Positions 8,101 through 16,197 of a stretch of DNA of 64,000 bases are shown here, one piece after another. The first letter of the stretch is position 1, and the number at the start of each line of letters is the position of its first letter. A program made the position numbers and the translations under genes. The notes below the pieces were generated by a model. The model was not told where the DNA came from. It saw only the letters and a program-made list of their open reading frames with translations, and ran no database searches. The DNA is from Pseudomonas shahriarae (GTDB lineage: Bacteria > Pseudomonadota > Gammaproteobacteria > Pseudomonadales > Pseudomonadaceae): contig NZ_CP077085.1 of assembly GCF_014268455.2 (NCBI RefSeq), positions 2,831,001 to 2,895,000 of the forward strand, read 5' to 3'.

Positions 8101-10140
8101 AGCACGGCCATGCTCCCCCCAATTGTCGGCCGAGTCGGGAGCCCCGCTGAGCGCGCGACCATCGATATACAGGTCGAGGATCGAGTAGGGGCCCGGGAAA
8201 TAACGGCTGGAGGGTTGCGAGGTAATGCACTTCTTGTCGAACAGTGCCGGGTCCATGTCCGGCAGGGCTTTCTTCAGTTGCTCGAGGGCAATTGCCTTGG
8301 TGGTAGGCATTTGCGCAAGTTGGGTTTCGGAGGCCTCTTTCAGCTCGCGAATCTGCGCACTGAACTCCTCGCGCACGGTATTTATGGCCGTGGGTGTTGC
8401 CGGGTAACCCATGCCGTTGGCTGCTCCCCAGTCTTTGATCGCCTCGCTCTGCGCCGTGTACTCAATACGACGTTCTTCGTCAGTGATGGGGGCGGTTGCG
8501 GCGTCGAGCATGATTTGCGCGTAGCTCATCGTCGCCGTGCTGCCTGGCGCTTTTGCTTCGAGGCGCGCGGTTGCCGTGACCAGGCTGACCCAGCTATGGG
8601 TGCCCGGCGTCACCTGATTCGGAATGCCCTTGACCAGGAACTCCGGTGCCCGGCTGGCCAGCAAAAGATGGGCCTTGACTGCCGCGCTCTCAGGGGACGA
8701 AGCGCTGCCTTGGGCGAGCAAGTGCGCGGCGAGTTCCTTGATGATCGCCGAGGCGGGCTTGCCCGTATTGTTCTCCGAGACCAGCCGATAGCCCTCGATC
8801 TGTCCGGGTGACGGGTTATGCAGGTGCTTGCCGCTCTCGATGTTCAAGGCCGCCAACAGCCAGTCCGTGGCACTGCCTTTGACGCCGCGCGCCTCGAAAG
8901 TGGCCTGGATGGCGCTACCCAGTGCCTTGCCCCGGGGCGAATGGAGCAAGGTATCGATCAACTGCCGTGGGTGTTTTTGTTCCTCGGCCGAGATTTGCCT
9001 GCCGTTCAGCAAATAATCCAGCACATGGTTAAACGGACTCAGCGTGGTATCGCCGAACTTGCCGGCGCGTAGGTCCGAGTGCAGTTGTTCCTGGCTGGCG
9101 CGGTCAAGGGGTTCGGGCCAGGCCAGCGCTCCACCCAGGTTGCCATTGGCCGGTGCCTTGGGGGCTGGCGTAGCGAGGGCGGTTGCAAGGTTTGCCAACT
9201 GCTCGTGAGTGGTGGGCACGTCCCAGCCATGGTCTTCGATGAATTGCAGGAGGCTGACCTTGTTCGATTGCTCGGTGTGGTTGGCCTGGTAGGTGCTGTT
9301 GGGGGACAGCTCGATCATGCTTTTGTGCAGTTGGTTCCTGATCTGCCCGGCATAGTCGATGTCGTGCTCGACCGACGTTGCCAGGTGACGAAGCTCGGCG
9401 ATGGCCTGGTGCCGGTGGTCAATGTCGCCCAGATGCGCTTCCTGGTTTTGCAGTTCATCTTCGCTGCGCGACTTGATCAAGGGGGCCGAGGTGGCTGGAT
9501 CGAGCGGTGTGAAGCCTTGGTTCTGGTCGATTTGCGCAGCACGCTGGCGCATTGAGGGGGCGGTGAGGTCCAGCCGCTCATTGTAAAAGCGCCCGACCAA
9601 CCAGTAGGGAACGGGCTCGATAAGGTCGCTTGCCGGCGGCGAGAAGGCCGTATCGCTGTCGCCCGCAGCGATGACTTGGCCGGCCTTGAGCACGGGCCCG
9701 CTGATGGCGGCCCAGCGGGCGTCGTCTTGCCCGACGGTGTGTCGCTTCTGCTCGGGATCAAGGTGCTGCTGGAGCTTGAAGGAGATTTTGCCGGATTGCG
9801 GATGCAGTTCGATCGAGCGGGGATTGATGCCTTTGTCTTGCATCCATTGACGGATGTCGGGCGATTTGAAGGCATTTGACAGCTGCGCCCACCACTGGCC
9901 GAACGTGGACTCGGGAGCAAGGGTGTTGATCGTGACGTTTCTCTGGCCATTGGCGGCCAGCAACAGCGCCGAGTGGTACTCCATCGCCAGCTCGCGATCA
10001 CCTGCGATACGCGGGTTTTCGTTGGGGCCTTCGGGGTCGGGGGCTTCACGTTTTTGCCGGGAGGGCGGCGGTACGGGGAGGATGTTGGAGGCAAGAATTG
10101 GCTGACGTTGCGGGTTCACGTGCTTGGGAATACTGAGCAT
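5164..10140 (-). CDS. Large toxin-like protein with C-terminal TcdA/TcdB-type glycosyltransferase domain
   Basis: The protein has 1658 residues and no signal peptide. Near residues 1345-1640 lies a glycosyltransferase with LHYFWAGQDIP, NLAAASDVARYPIMNKYGG and YLDTDD. The A-x-S-D-x-x-R...GG-x-Y-x-D-x-D pattern (DXD at Asp1462-Asp1464) is that of clostridial glucosylating toxins and related sugar-binding-DXD proteins. Residues about 925-985 are glycine/alanine-rich and hydrophobic, possibly a membrane-insertion segment. Around residues 1045 and 1115 there are two copies of a W-Y/H-x-x-D-P-x-x-x-R-A-x-G module. The N-terminal 900 residues are unassigned and resemble, in general style, the big Pseudomonas dermonecrotic-type proteins. 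There is no neighbouring secretion or immunity gene. It probably acts on host or competitor proteins, but this is inference. Confidence 0.75.
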   Translation of the reverse strand: MLSIPKHVNPQRQPILASNILPVPPPSRQKREAPDPEGPNENPRIAGDRELAMEYHSALLLAANGQRNVTINTLAPESTFGQWWAQLSNAFKSPDIRQWMQDKGINPRSIELHPQSGKISFKLQQHLDPEQKRHTVGQDDARWAAISGPVLKAGQVIAAGDSDTAFSPPASDLIEPVPYWLVGRFYNERLDLTAPSMRQRAAQIDQNQGFTPLDPATSAPLIKSRSEDELQNQEAHLGDIDHRHQAIAELRHLATSVEHDIDYAGQIRNQLHKSMIELSPNSTYQANHTEQSNKVSLLQFIEDHGWDVPTTHEQLANLATALATPAPKAPANGNLGGALAWPEPLDRASQEQLHSDLRAGKFGDTTLSPFNHVLDYLLNGRQISAEEQKHPRQLIDTLLHSPRGKALGSAIQATFEARGVKGSATDWLLAALNIESGKHLHNPSPGQIEGYRLVSENNTGKPASAIIKELAAHLLAQGSASSPESAAVKAHLLLASRAPEFLVKGIPNQVTPGTHSWVSLVTATARLEAKAPGSTATMSYAQIMLDAATAPITDEERRIEYTAQSEAIKDWGAANGMGYPATPTAINTVREEFSAQIRELKEASETQLAQMPTTKAIALEQLKKALPDMDPALFDKKCITSQPSSRYFPGPYSILDLYIDGRALSGAPDSADNWGEHGRAFVKDLTFGAITLEPDGKPAAWVSSSEAINISAVIPKLKNLARPVEAFNETFAGYANTVKKATATQIKLLISKLPPQDRENLEFGKISISKEVRYTRADHPILVEPGVLLVKTERNGKVMTYAIDRLKGTVTRRPNQSYQEYAPTSGFLHASGGKRFDAVKPAGPHPPGITDENKGAQGAPNSFNSARTRYIADAVIEAMDLPAVERYAKGATTFDTELPFYKALEEIALNLIPFRSAIKNFIDGNVGEGITDLAFDIFGFAIGLGTAAKGAKALAAGASALSKLGRAGKIIGRAAVGALNPVGGLDDLARSVAKLGRTAYKGVKSLRGSYRSVNLLELAKKPDIAEGTYKAANSALENKALAKFDEASQKWYAFDPHTQRAYGKALDNFVATPDNPIALGGDTTQIASQQHGLAATGTFKVGQETTEGNVVMFQGNWHQYDPLKKRAFGPPIKEFKPHRVAANGEVKSLNADLSGYEVKHIALSELKIKGRQGNVYVGGSNKEYVKVDGALYESRVKDGQRVIVRAGGASPDIPVKDLGVAGWEPVSRGNRLLGGAGSPPTPWRLDEHTYVVPIDDVKTTGRPPSPYTLNYMGVEHSVTFNSSLGAWKATNTSTGVEGVTDQYFWRTGKGKWQRGTLQQLGKAKKIDAHRFQFVDVSPPISIHVPRDARPLPKQLHYFWAGQDIPTNLVENMANNAKKAPGYQSVLHVDADNPAIFQQIKSKLQSKAPDLTVVNLNEDEVFKQLKNGEMYDYFRQGQGKNLAAASDVARYPIMNKYGGIYLDTDDVIQADIGNVVLKAGANDVLLNKPVAHSLTGYNPFYNTSNFATQPGNPVLTDMITEMNQRFSANKSYFAANRPTVSRGPNGRVQFTPEFNAYERKIFETVGPNLFNDILKAKRPDMYDLGFDGIAKESKVVDNKVVSSGPSVNIEDGLREFYVSKGIVPSNLLGVRIKEMKEHYLPLFHKFNIKVGAEHSWIDG

Positions 10141-10951
10141 AAGGGCGACTGCCTGAAGGTTTGGAAATGGGTCCGGGGTTAAACAGCGACCGTGGCATTA
10201 GCCTTGTGTAGCGGTTTAACGCCGGATGATTCCCTTGCGTCTGCAGTTGTTGATTTACCTCTTATTTCCATCAGCTACGGATCAGAAATCCCAGCGGGTA
10301 GTCAGCATCACGGTTCTTGCCTTCGGAGGGCTCCAGCAGTTGGTTGTTGCGGTCGCCTTCGGCTGTTGGCGCACCCGGTCAATCGCTTTGAGCACCTGTG
10401 CCGCCTGCAGAATCTGCTCGGGCGAGGGGCACCTTGGTCTCAGCGCAGCCCCTTTCAACGTCTTTAATAGAAGGACTCGAAGAAAGATGGCTTCACGTCG
10501 TTAATGCGCGGATTTCATGTGGTTAATTTTGGGTATCAGTCATTTTTTGTTGGTTTTATTGACTGATCGGCGCTGGTAGAGCGCGATATGGCCGTGGGAA
10601 AGCGGTCTGGGTCATGCTTTGTAGGTGTTGAAAAGTAACCAAGTATAAATTTTATGTGTATTTAGGTAGCGTTTTTGCGTGTATTGACTGAATCCACAGT
10701 AACGTCTTTTTGACAGAATCCGCTCTGTGCGCACCGATCCGGTCAGCCTTTTCCACGTTGTTTTTAAAGCCCGGATCCCCATAAACATTAGGCGCTGGCA
10801 TGGCTGTGACTGCTTGTCCTGACGCAGAGCCCTTGGGCACTGCGAGAAACGCCATAGCCAATCGGTCATTCCAACCCCGGTTCGGTCAGTGGCATATGCC
10901 CTGCACCCTTTCAAGGCATTCCATGCGTTCACTTCACCCATAGGCTTGATC
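10141..10951. other. 810-base gap, no convincing intact gene
   Basis: AT content is higher than in the neighbours. On the reverse strand 10268-10500 stays open without a good start and ends as ...VMLTTRWDF-stop, an ending that resembles the C-terminus of an outer-membrane barrel, so it may be a remnant. Also on the reverse strand, 10652-10861 encodes a 69-codon ORF (MAMAFLAVPKGS...) without a clear ribosome site. It would overlap the expected promoter of the FAD enzyme at 10952. Neither is strong enough to call a gene. Confidence 0.35.
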
Positions 10952-12361
10952 ATGACGAAACCCTTCCCGAATCAGAGCGGTATCTACGACGTCATCGTTG
11001 TGGGCGGTGGCGTGGTGGGATGCGCGATGGTTCGGCGCTTTACCCTGGAGGGGGCGCGGGTGCTGTTGCTGGAAAAGAGCCCGGATATCCTGTCTGGGGC
11101 GAGCAAAGGCAATAGCGCGATCTTGCACACCGGCTTCGATGCGCCCACCGGCAGCCTGGAGCTGCAGTGCATGAAGGATGGCTACCAGGAATACCTGGAG
11201 ATCCACCAGCAGATGTCGCTGCCGCTGCTCAAGAGCGGCGCGATGGTGGTGGCCTGGAACGAGGACGACCTGGGCAAGCTGCAAGGCATCGTCGAGCAGG
11301 CACACGCCAATGGCATTGCCGATGTCAGCCTGATCGGCCGCGAGCGGCTGCGCAGCCTGGAACCGAACCTGGCGCTCAATGCCCTGGGCGCGGTCGAGGT
11401 GCCTGGCGAATTCCTTATCGACCCGTGGTCGGCGCCCTTGGGGTACCTGCTCCAGGCGATGATGCATGGTGCGCAGGTGCGTCTCAACACCGAGGTCAAC
11501 GGCGGCTATTTTGATGGCGATCTCTGGGCCCTGGAGACCACCAACGGGTTTATCCGCGGCCGTACGATCATCAACTGCGCCGGGTTGTTCGGCGATGTGC
11601 TGGAGCAACAGTTGCTGGGCGCATCGAGCTTTTCCATTCACCCGCGCAAAGGCCAGTTCGTGGTGTTCGACAAGGCGGCCGCGCGCTATCTGGGCAATAT
11701 CATCCTGCCGGTGCCCAATGAGCGCACCAAGGGCATCGTCCTGACGCGCACGGTCTACGGCAACCTGTTGGTGGGGCCTACCGCCGAAGAACAGGAAGAC
11801 CGCCTGCACGCGGGGCTCGACAGCGAGGTATTGCGCCAACTGGTGGACGCTGCCGTCGAGCGCATTCCCGCGCTCGACGGCATGCCGGTCACTGCCACCT
11901 ATGCTGCGTTGCGCCCGGCCACGGAAAAGAAAGAGTATCGGGTGCAGCGGGTCGAAGGTAAGAACTGGATCAGCGTCGGCGGCATCCGTTCCACCGGCCT
12001 GACGGCGGCGCTGGGCATCGCCCGGCACGTGTTCAGCCTGTATCAGCGCGAGCACACGCCAGTCCCCGCGTCCATCCTGCAATGGCCGACGCTGCCTAAC
12101 CTCGCCGAACATTTGCCACGCGACTACCACCGGCCGGGCTACGGCGAAATCGTCTGCCACTGTGAAATGGTGACCCTGCGGGAAATCCAGAATGCCTTGG
12201 CCAGCGCGCTGCCGCCCGGTGACCTGGGCGGGTTGAAGCGGCGCACGCGGGCCTGCATGGGGCGCTGCCAGGGTTTTTATTGTGGGGCGCGGGTGGCCGA
12301 GCTGAGCGCTGGCCATCTGGCCATTCCCCTTGCAACAGGTGTTTGTCATGCAGCCCATTGA
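10952..12361 (+). CDS. GlpA-like FAD-dependent dehydrogenase with C-terminal [2Fe-2S] BFD domain
   Basis: The protein has 469 residues. The FAD dinucleotide fold begins at residue 12 (DVIVVGGGVVGCAMVRRF) and the DAO/glycerol-3-phosphate-dehydrogenase core runs to about residue 370 (ATYAALRPATEK, GGIRSTGLTAALGIA). The last 80 residues form a bacterioferritin-associated-ferredoxin-like domain with four cysteines, CHC...CMGRC...C, able to hold a [2Fe-2S] cluster. GlpA of anaerobic glycerol-3-phosphate dehydrogenase and related 2-hydroxyacid oxidases share this layout. The next gene overlaps it by 14 bases and encodes a partner oxidoreductase, so a two-subunit complex that passes electrons through the cluster is inferred. 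Substrate probably a phosphorylated polyol made by the kinase at 13612. Confidence 0.82.
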   Translation: MTKPFPNQSGIYDVIVVGGGVVGCAMVRRFTLEGARVLLLEKSPDILSGASKGNSAILHTGFDAPTGSLELQCMKDGYQEYLEIHQQMSLPLLKSGAMVVAWNEDDLGKLQGIVEQAHANGIADVSLIGRERLRSLEPNLALNALGAVEVPGEFLIDPWSAPLGYLLQAMMHGAQVRLNTEVNGGYFDGDLWALETTNGFIRGRTIINCAGLFGDVLEQQLLGASSFSIHPRKGQFVVFDKAAARYLGNIILPVPNERTKGIVLTRTVYGNLLVGPTAEEQEDRLHAGLDSEVLRQLVDAAVERIPALDGMPVTATYAALRPATEKKEYRVQRVEGKNWISVGGIRSTGLTAALGIARHVFSLYQREHTPVPASILQWPTLPNLAEHLPRDYHRPGYGEIVCHCEMVTLREIQNALASALPPGDLGGLKRRTRACMGRCQGFYCGARVAELSAGHLAIPLATGVCHAAH

Positions 12362-13586
12362 AGTCGAAAACATTGATGTCGCGATTATCGGTGGCGGGCC
12401 GTCGGGACTGTCGGCGGCGATCACCCTGCGCAAGCTGGGTGTGGGCACGGTGGTGGTGCTCGAGCGTGAGCCCGAGGCTGGCGGTATTCCGCGCCATTGC
12501 GGGCATCCACCCTTTGGTCTGCGTGAATATGGCCGGGTCTACACGGGGCCGGCGTATGCGCGCAAAAATGTCACGCAGGCGGTGAAGGCGGGCGTGGATA
12601 TCCGCGTCAAGCACTCGGTGACGCAGATGGGCCAGGGCGGACGCCTGGAGGTGGTCAGCCCGCAGGGCGCCAAGGTGATCCAGGCGCGTCGGGTGCTGAT
12701 CGCCACCGGGGCCCGGGAAACGCCGCGCTCGGCGCGCCTGGTGGGTGGCGACCGCCCGCTGGGGGTGATCAATACCGGTGCGTTCCAATCCTATCTGTAC
12801 CTGGAGCACCTCAAGCCCTTTGAACGCCCATTGATCGTCGGTACCGAGCTGGTCAGCCTGTCGGCGGTCATGAGTTGCCGGCGTGCCGGGATCCGGCCGG
12901 TGGCCATGATCGAGGTCAACCCACGGGCCACGGCGCGCTGGCCGTTGTCGCTGTTCCCCCGGCTGTGCGGGGTGCCGATGCATTTTGGCGCGCAACTCCT
13001 GCAAATCCACGGCACCGGGCGGGTCGAGGGCGCGACGGTGCGCCTGGCCAACGGGCAGACCCAGACGTTTGACTGTGACGGCGTGCTGCTCACCGGCCAG
13101 TTCACCCCCGAATCGAGCCTGGTGCGTTTGAGCGAGTTGCGCCTGGACCCCAACAGCGGCGGCCCGCATATTGATCAGTACGGGCGCTGTTCCGACCCGG
13201 CGTACTTTGCCGCCGGTAACCTGCTGCGCCCCGTCGAGACGGCAGGTTGGTCGTTTCGCGAAGGCCATAAGATCGCTACGATGATCGCCCGTGACCTGCA
13301 GGGGCAATTACCGTCTGCTGCGTCGAGTATCGAAATTGCCTGCAGGGGCGACTTGAAACTCTGCGTACCGCAGCGCCTGAGCCCGTCTGCCGTGGCGGGG
13401 CTGCAGCACCTGCAGCTGCGGGTTCGTCGTGGGGTGAAAGGGCGCCTGGTGGTTCGCGCCGACGGTAAGGAGATCTGGTCGCGCGCCGACAGTTCGCTGC
13501 CCGAGCGGCGGATCTTGATACCCATCGCCAGCCTGAACCTGCCCCAGGGCGTACAGCAACTCGAAGTCGACTTTGTCGGCCCATAA
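12348..13586 (+). CDS. FAD/NAD(P)-dependent oxidoreductase, partner subunit of the GlpA-like enzyme
   Basis: The protein has 412 residues from the ATG at 12348 (CAGGTG 7-8 bases upstream). It overlaps the preceding gene by 14 bases, which implies translational coupling. Residues 8-40 hold the FAD site IDVAIIGGGPSGLSAAITLRK. A second dinucleotide motif region follows RVLIATGARETPRSARL, and GRCSDPAYFAAGNLLRPVETAGW is the C-terminal FAD contact typical of the HcnB/OoxA/thioredoxin-reductase-like group. The final ~80 residues (after LPSAASSIEIA) are an extra beta-rich tail not seen in the core family. It probably carries electrons between the [2Fe-2S] domain of its partner and NAD(P) or a quinone. 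Role inferred from pairing. Confidence 0.78.
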   Translation: MQPIEVENIDVAIIGGGPSGLSAAITLRKLGVGTVVVLEREPEAGGIPRHCGHPPFGLREYGRVYTGPAYARKNVTQAVKAGVDIRVKHSVTQMGQGGRLEVVSPQGAKVIQARRVLIATGARETPRSARLVGGDRPLGVINTGAFQSYLYLEHLKPFERPLIVGTELVSLSAVMSCRRAGIRPVAMIEVNPRATARWPLSLFPRLCGVPMHFGAQLLQIHGTGRVEGATVRLANGQTQTFDCDGVLLTGQFTPESSLVRLSELRLDPNSGGPHIDQYGRCSDPAYFAAGNLLRPVETAGWSFREGHKIATMIARDLQGQLPSAASSIEIACRGDLKLCVPQRLSPSAVAGLQHLQLRVRRGVKGRLVVRADGKEIWSRADSSLPERRILIPIASLNLPQGVQQLEVDFVGP

Positions 13587-13611
13587 CAAGACCTGCCGAG
13601 GAGTCTTTAAC

Positions 13612-15027
13612 ATGCGCATTGCCGCGCTCGATCAAGGTACCACCAGCACCCGTGTGCTGGTGGTGAGTGACAATGGGTCTGCTGATATCCAGCTCTCGTT
13701 GCGCCATCAGCAACACCATCCCCATCCTGGTTGGGTGGAGCATGATCCACTGGAATTGCTCAATAACCTGCAGCGTTGCCTGGAGGCCACCGGCCAGGTG
13801 GACGCCATCGGCCTTGCCAACCAGGGCGAGAGTTGCCTGGCGTGGGATGCCCAGACCGGCGAGCCGTTATCCCCGGTGATCGTCTGGCAGGACAATCGCA
13901 CCTCGGCCGAGATCGCCCAGTTGCGCGGCGACGGTGGCGAGGCCCTGACCCTGGAGCGCGCCGGTTTGCCGCTCGACCCGTATTTTTCGGCGAGCAAGCT
14001 GGCCTGGATCGTGCGCAACCTGCCGGCCGCGCAGAGCGCATTGCGCGCCGGGCGGCTGCGCCTGGGCACCACCGATGCGTACTTTCTCGACCGTCTGACC
14101 GGGGTCTTTGCCACCGATGTCACCACCGCTTCGCGCACCTCGCTGATGAACCTGGCGACCGGGCAGTGGGACAGCCAGCTCTGCGAGCTGTTTGGCGTGC
14201 CGATGGAAACCCTGCCGCAGATCCGCGACACCGTTGGGCACTTTGGCGAGATTGGTGCCACCCCGGTCACCGCGTCGATTGTCGACCAGCAGGCCTCGCT
14301 CTATGGCCATGGTTGCCGCAATGAAGGCGACGCCAAGATCACCTACGGTACCGGCGCGTTTGCCCTGACCTTGACCGGCGAGCAGATCATCCGCGCGCCG
14401 GAAAAGGGCCTGCTGGCAACCATTGCCTGGCAGATCGACGGCAAGCCCACCTATGCCATGGACGGTGGTGTCTACGATGCCAGCGCGGCGGTGGAGTGGG
14501 CCGGGCGGCTCGGCTTGTTCACGGATTTTTCGGAGCTGGCGGCGTTTGACGAGCCTCCGGCCATTGGCCGCCAACTGGCGTTTGTGCCGGCGCTGTCCGG
14601 GCTGGCTTGCCCCCATTGGGACCGCAGCGCGACCGCCCTATGGGTCGGTATGAACGGCAGCACCACACGCCAGGATATGTGCCAGGCGGTGCTGGAGGGC
14701 GTGGCGTTACGCAGTGTTGAAGTGATCACGGCCATGGACGGGTTTCTCAGCGTCACCGATCACCTGTCGATTGATGGCGGCCTGGCGCGCAGCCCGTACT
14801 TTGCGCAGTTCCTCGCCGATGCCTTGCAGCGTTGCATCGTCACTCAGCGTTTCGATGAGTTGACCGCGTTCGGCTGTGCCGCGCTGGCGGCCAAAGGGCT
14901 TGGCGTGGCGCTCAAGCCGCCGCGCAATACCAGCACCAGCTTCCACCCGAAAGTCAGTGCCGCCCAGGCCCAGCAGTGGCGTGCCACGTTCAGTGACGCG
15001 GTGACGCGGTGCCGCGACTGGCGTTAA
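13612..15027 (+). CDS. FGGY-family carbohydrate kinase, glycerol-kinase-like with altered substrate site
   Basis: The protein has 471 residues and a good GAGGAG ribosome site. The ATP phosphate loop DQGTTSTR is at residues 7-14. Compared with GlpK, the polyol contacts Glu84, Trp103, Tyr135 and Asp245 are kept (Glu73, Trp92, Tyr124, Asp225 here), but the contact arginine of the QRE motif is Gly72 (sequence NQGESC). DGGLARSPYFAQFLAD near the C-terminus is the usual second FGGY signature. The enzyme should phosphorylate a polyol or related sugar alcohol using ATP, but the lost arginine argues against plain glycerol. It is in one operon with two oxidoreductases that would use the product. Confidence 0.85.
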   Translation: MRIAALDQGTTSTRVLVVSDNGSADIQLSLRHQQHHPHPGWVEHDPLELLNNLQRCLEATGQVDAIGLANQGESCLAWDAQTGEPLSPVIVWQDNRTSAEIAQLRGDGGEALTLERAGLPLDPYFSASKLAWIVRNLPAAQSALRAGRLRLGTTDAYFLDRLTGVFATDVTTASRTSLMNLATGQWDSQLCELFGVPMETLPQIRDTVGHFGEIGATPVTASIVDQQASLYGHGCRNEGDAKITYGTGAFALTLTGEQIIRAPEKGLLATIAWQIDGKPTYAMDGGVYDASAAVEWAGRLGLFTDFSELAAFDEPPAIGRQLAFVPALSGLACPHWDRSATALWVGMNGSTTRQDMCQAVLEGVALRSVEVITAMDGFLSVTDHLSIDGGLARSPYFAQFLADALQRCIVTQRFDELTAFGCAALAAKGLGVALKPPRNTSTSFHPKVSAAQAQQWRATFSDAVTRCRDWR

Positions 15028-15031
15028 CCAG

Positions 15032-15811
15032 TCACCACTCCGGGCGGGTCAGGGCAGGGGCTTGCAGCACTTCAACCTGGGCTTCTGCCAGGGCCTTGGC
15101 CAGTTCGCCCAGGGGCGCGCGGTCGATGATCAGTCGGTCGATGCGCTCCAGGGGGAACACCTGGAACAGCGCACGCTTGCCCATCTTCGAAGAGTCGGCA
15201 ATCACCGTGAGGTAGCGTGTGCGGGCGATCATCGCGCGGGTGATTTCCGCCTCTTCGATGGAGAAATCGAAGGCGCCGTCGGTGTTCAGGGCGCCAATGG
15301 TGACCACGGCATGTTCGGCGTTGAAACGGGCGATCTGCTCCATGGCCAGGGCGCCGATATTCTGTTCCGATTCGGGGCGGTATTCGCCGCCGATCATGAA
15401 CACGCGATTGCCGCTGGCGCCAATGGCGGCGGCGATCAACAAGGAGTTGGTGATCACTGTGATGCGGTTGAGTTTTGCCAGTTCACGGGCGAAGAACAGG
15501 GTAGTGGTGCCAGTATCAATCAGTAGACTGTCGCCCGGCGCGTAGAGCCCGGCGGCGAAGCGCGCCACTGCGCGTTTCTCGTGGGAGAACTCATTCATTC
15601 GGGTCTGGAAAGCGTTCTCGTGCTCTCCGCTGGGGGGCAGTGAGGCACCGCCATGGAACTTGGTGACCTGGCCGTCTTCGGCCAGGGCCGTGAGGTCGCG
15701 GCGTATGGTTTCTTGCGAAGTGCCGAGGGTGCGCGCCAACTCGTCGACCGAAATGCGTTCACGTTGGCGTAGTAACTCAAGGATATGTTGGCGTCTTTCA
15801 TTGGGGCGCAT
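15032..15811 (-). CDS. DeoR/GlpR-family transcriptional repressor
   Basis: The protein has 259 residues. The DeoR helix-turn-helix occupies residues 1-57 (RRQHILELLRQRERISVDELARTLGTSQETIRRDL), followed by the phosphosugar-binding DeoRC domain (LIDTGTTTLFFARELAKL, VITNSLLIAAAIG, IGALNTDGAFDFSIEEAEITRAMI). GlpR-type members are induced by the sugar or polyol phosphate made by the adjacent kinase. It is convergent with the kinase and divergent from the EutH-like permease, so it can serve both operons. Start ATG at 15811; upstream inverted repeats at 16026-16101 are possible operators. Confidence 0.9.
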   Translation of the reverse strand: MRPNERRQHILELLRQRERISVDELARTLGTSQETIRRDLTALAEDGQVTKFHGGASLPPSGEHENAFQTRMNEFSHEKRAVARFAAGLYAPGDSLLIDTGTTTLFFARELAKLNRITVITNSLLIAAAIGASGNRVFMIGGEYRPESEQNIGALAMEQIARFNAEHAVVTIGALNTDGAFDFSIEEAEITRAMIARTRYLTVIADSSKMGKRALFQVFPLERIDRLIIDRAPLGELAKALAEAQVEVLQAPALTRPEW

Positions 15812-16025
15812 GGGTAATCATCCTCTTGATGCTACGTGAATGCGCCACAGGGGCGCGGCGCTGTTACCGAGGCACTCAAATGATGCCGCAGTCGCTAGCG
15901 CTGGGGCGTTTGAGCGCCAGCGGCAGGGAGGTGAACGTGGTATTGGCGTTTGTCGTTCACGGCCGTAAAGTCCGCTGCCTTGAAAGGTGTGACCAGAGAT
16001 TACGCAATACAATTGACCGATTCCA

Positions 16026-16101
16026 GTGTGTTTAACCCGCAAAACCACATAAAACACACGATTGGCATGGGAAGTGGTTAGTAATAGGGTGTGAAAACAC
16101 C
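16026..16101. promoter_or_regulatory. Candidate DeoR operators upstream of the EutH-like permease gene
   Basis: Two dyads stand out in the 386-base space between deoR-like gene and permease gene: GTGTGTTT (16026-16033) with its exact inverse AAACACAC (16052-16059), and GGTGT-GAAA-ACACC (16088-16101). Both repeat the same GTGTg/cACAC half-site. Their role as repressor sites is inference from position. The rest of 15812-16197 shows no gene. Confidence 0.4.
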
Positions 16102-16197
16102 GCAAATGGAGCTGTAAACGCGTTTGGCCAATGGAGCGACCGAACTGGGGCGTACTCCTACAAAAATAATTGATTCAGTACAGATGGAGCGAAAGCA

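Noticed and set aside
10652..10861. 69-codon reverse ORF upstream of the FAD enzyme
   Set aside because: No good ribosome site, overlaps the expected promoter, and no recognisable family; kept only as a remark in the gap entry.
10934..12448. A 504-codon reverse reading frame over the GlpA-like gene
   Set aside because: The forward strand has FAD and BFD motifs; the reverse frame has none.
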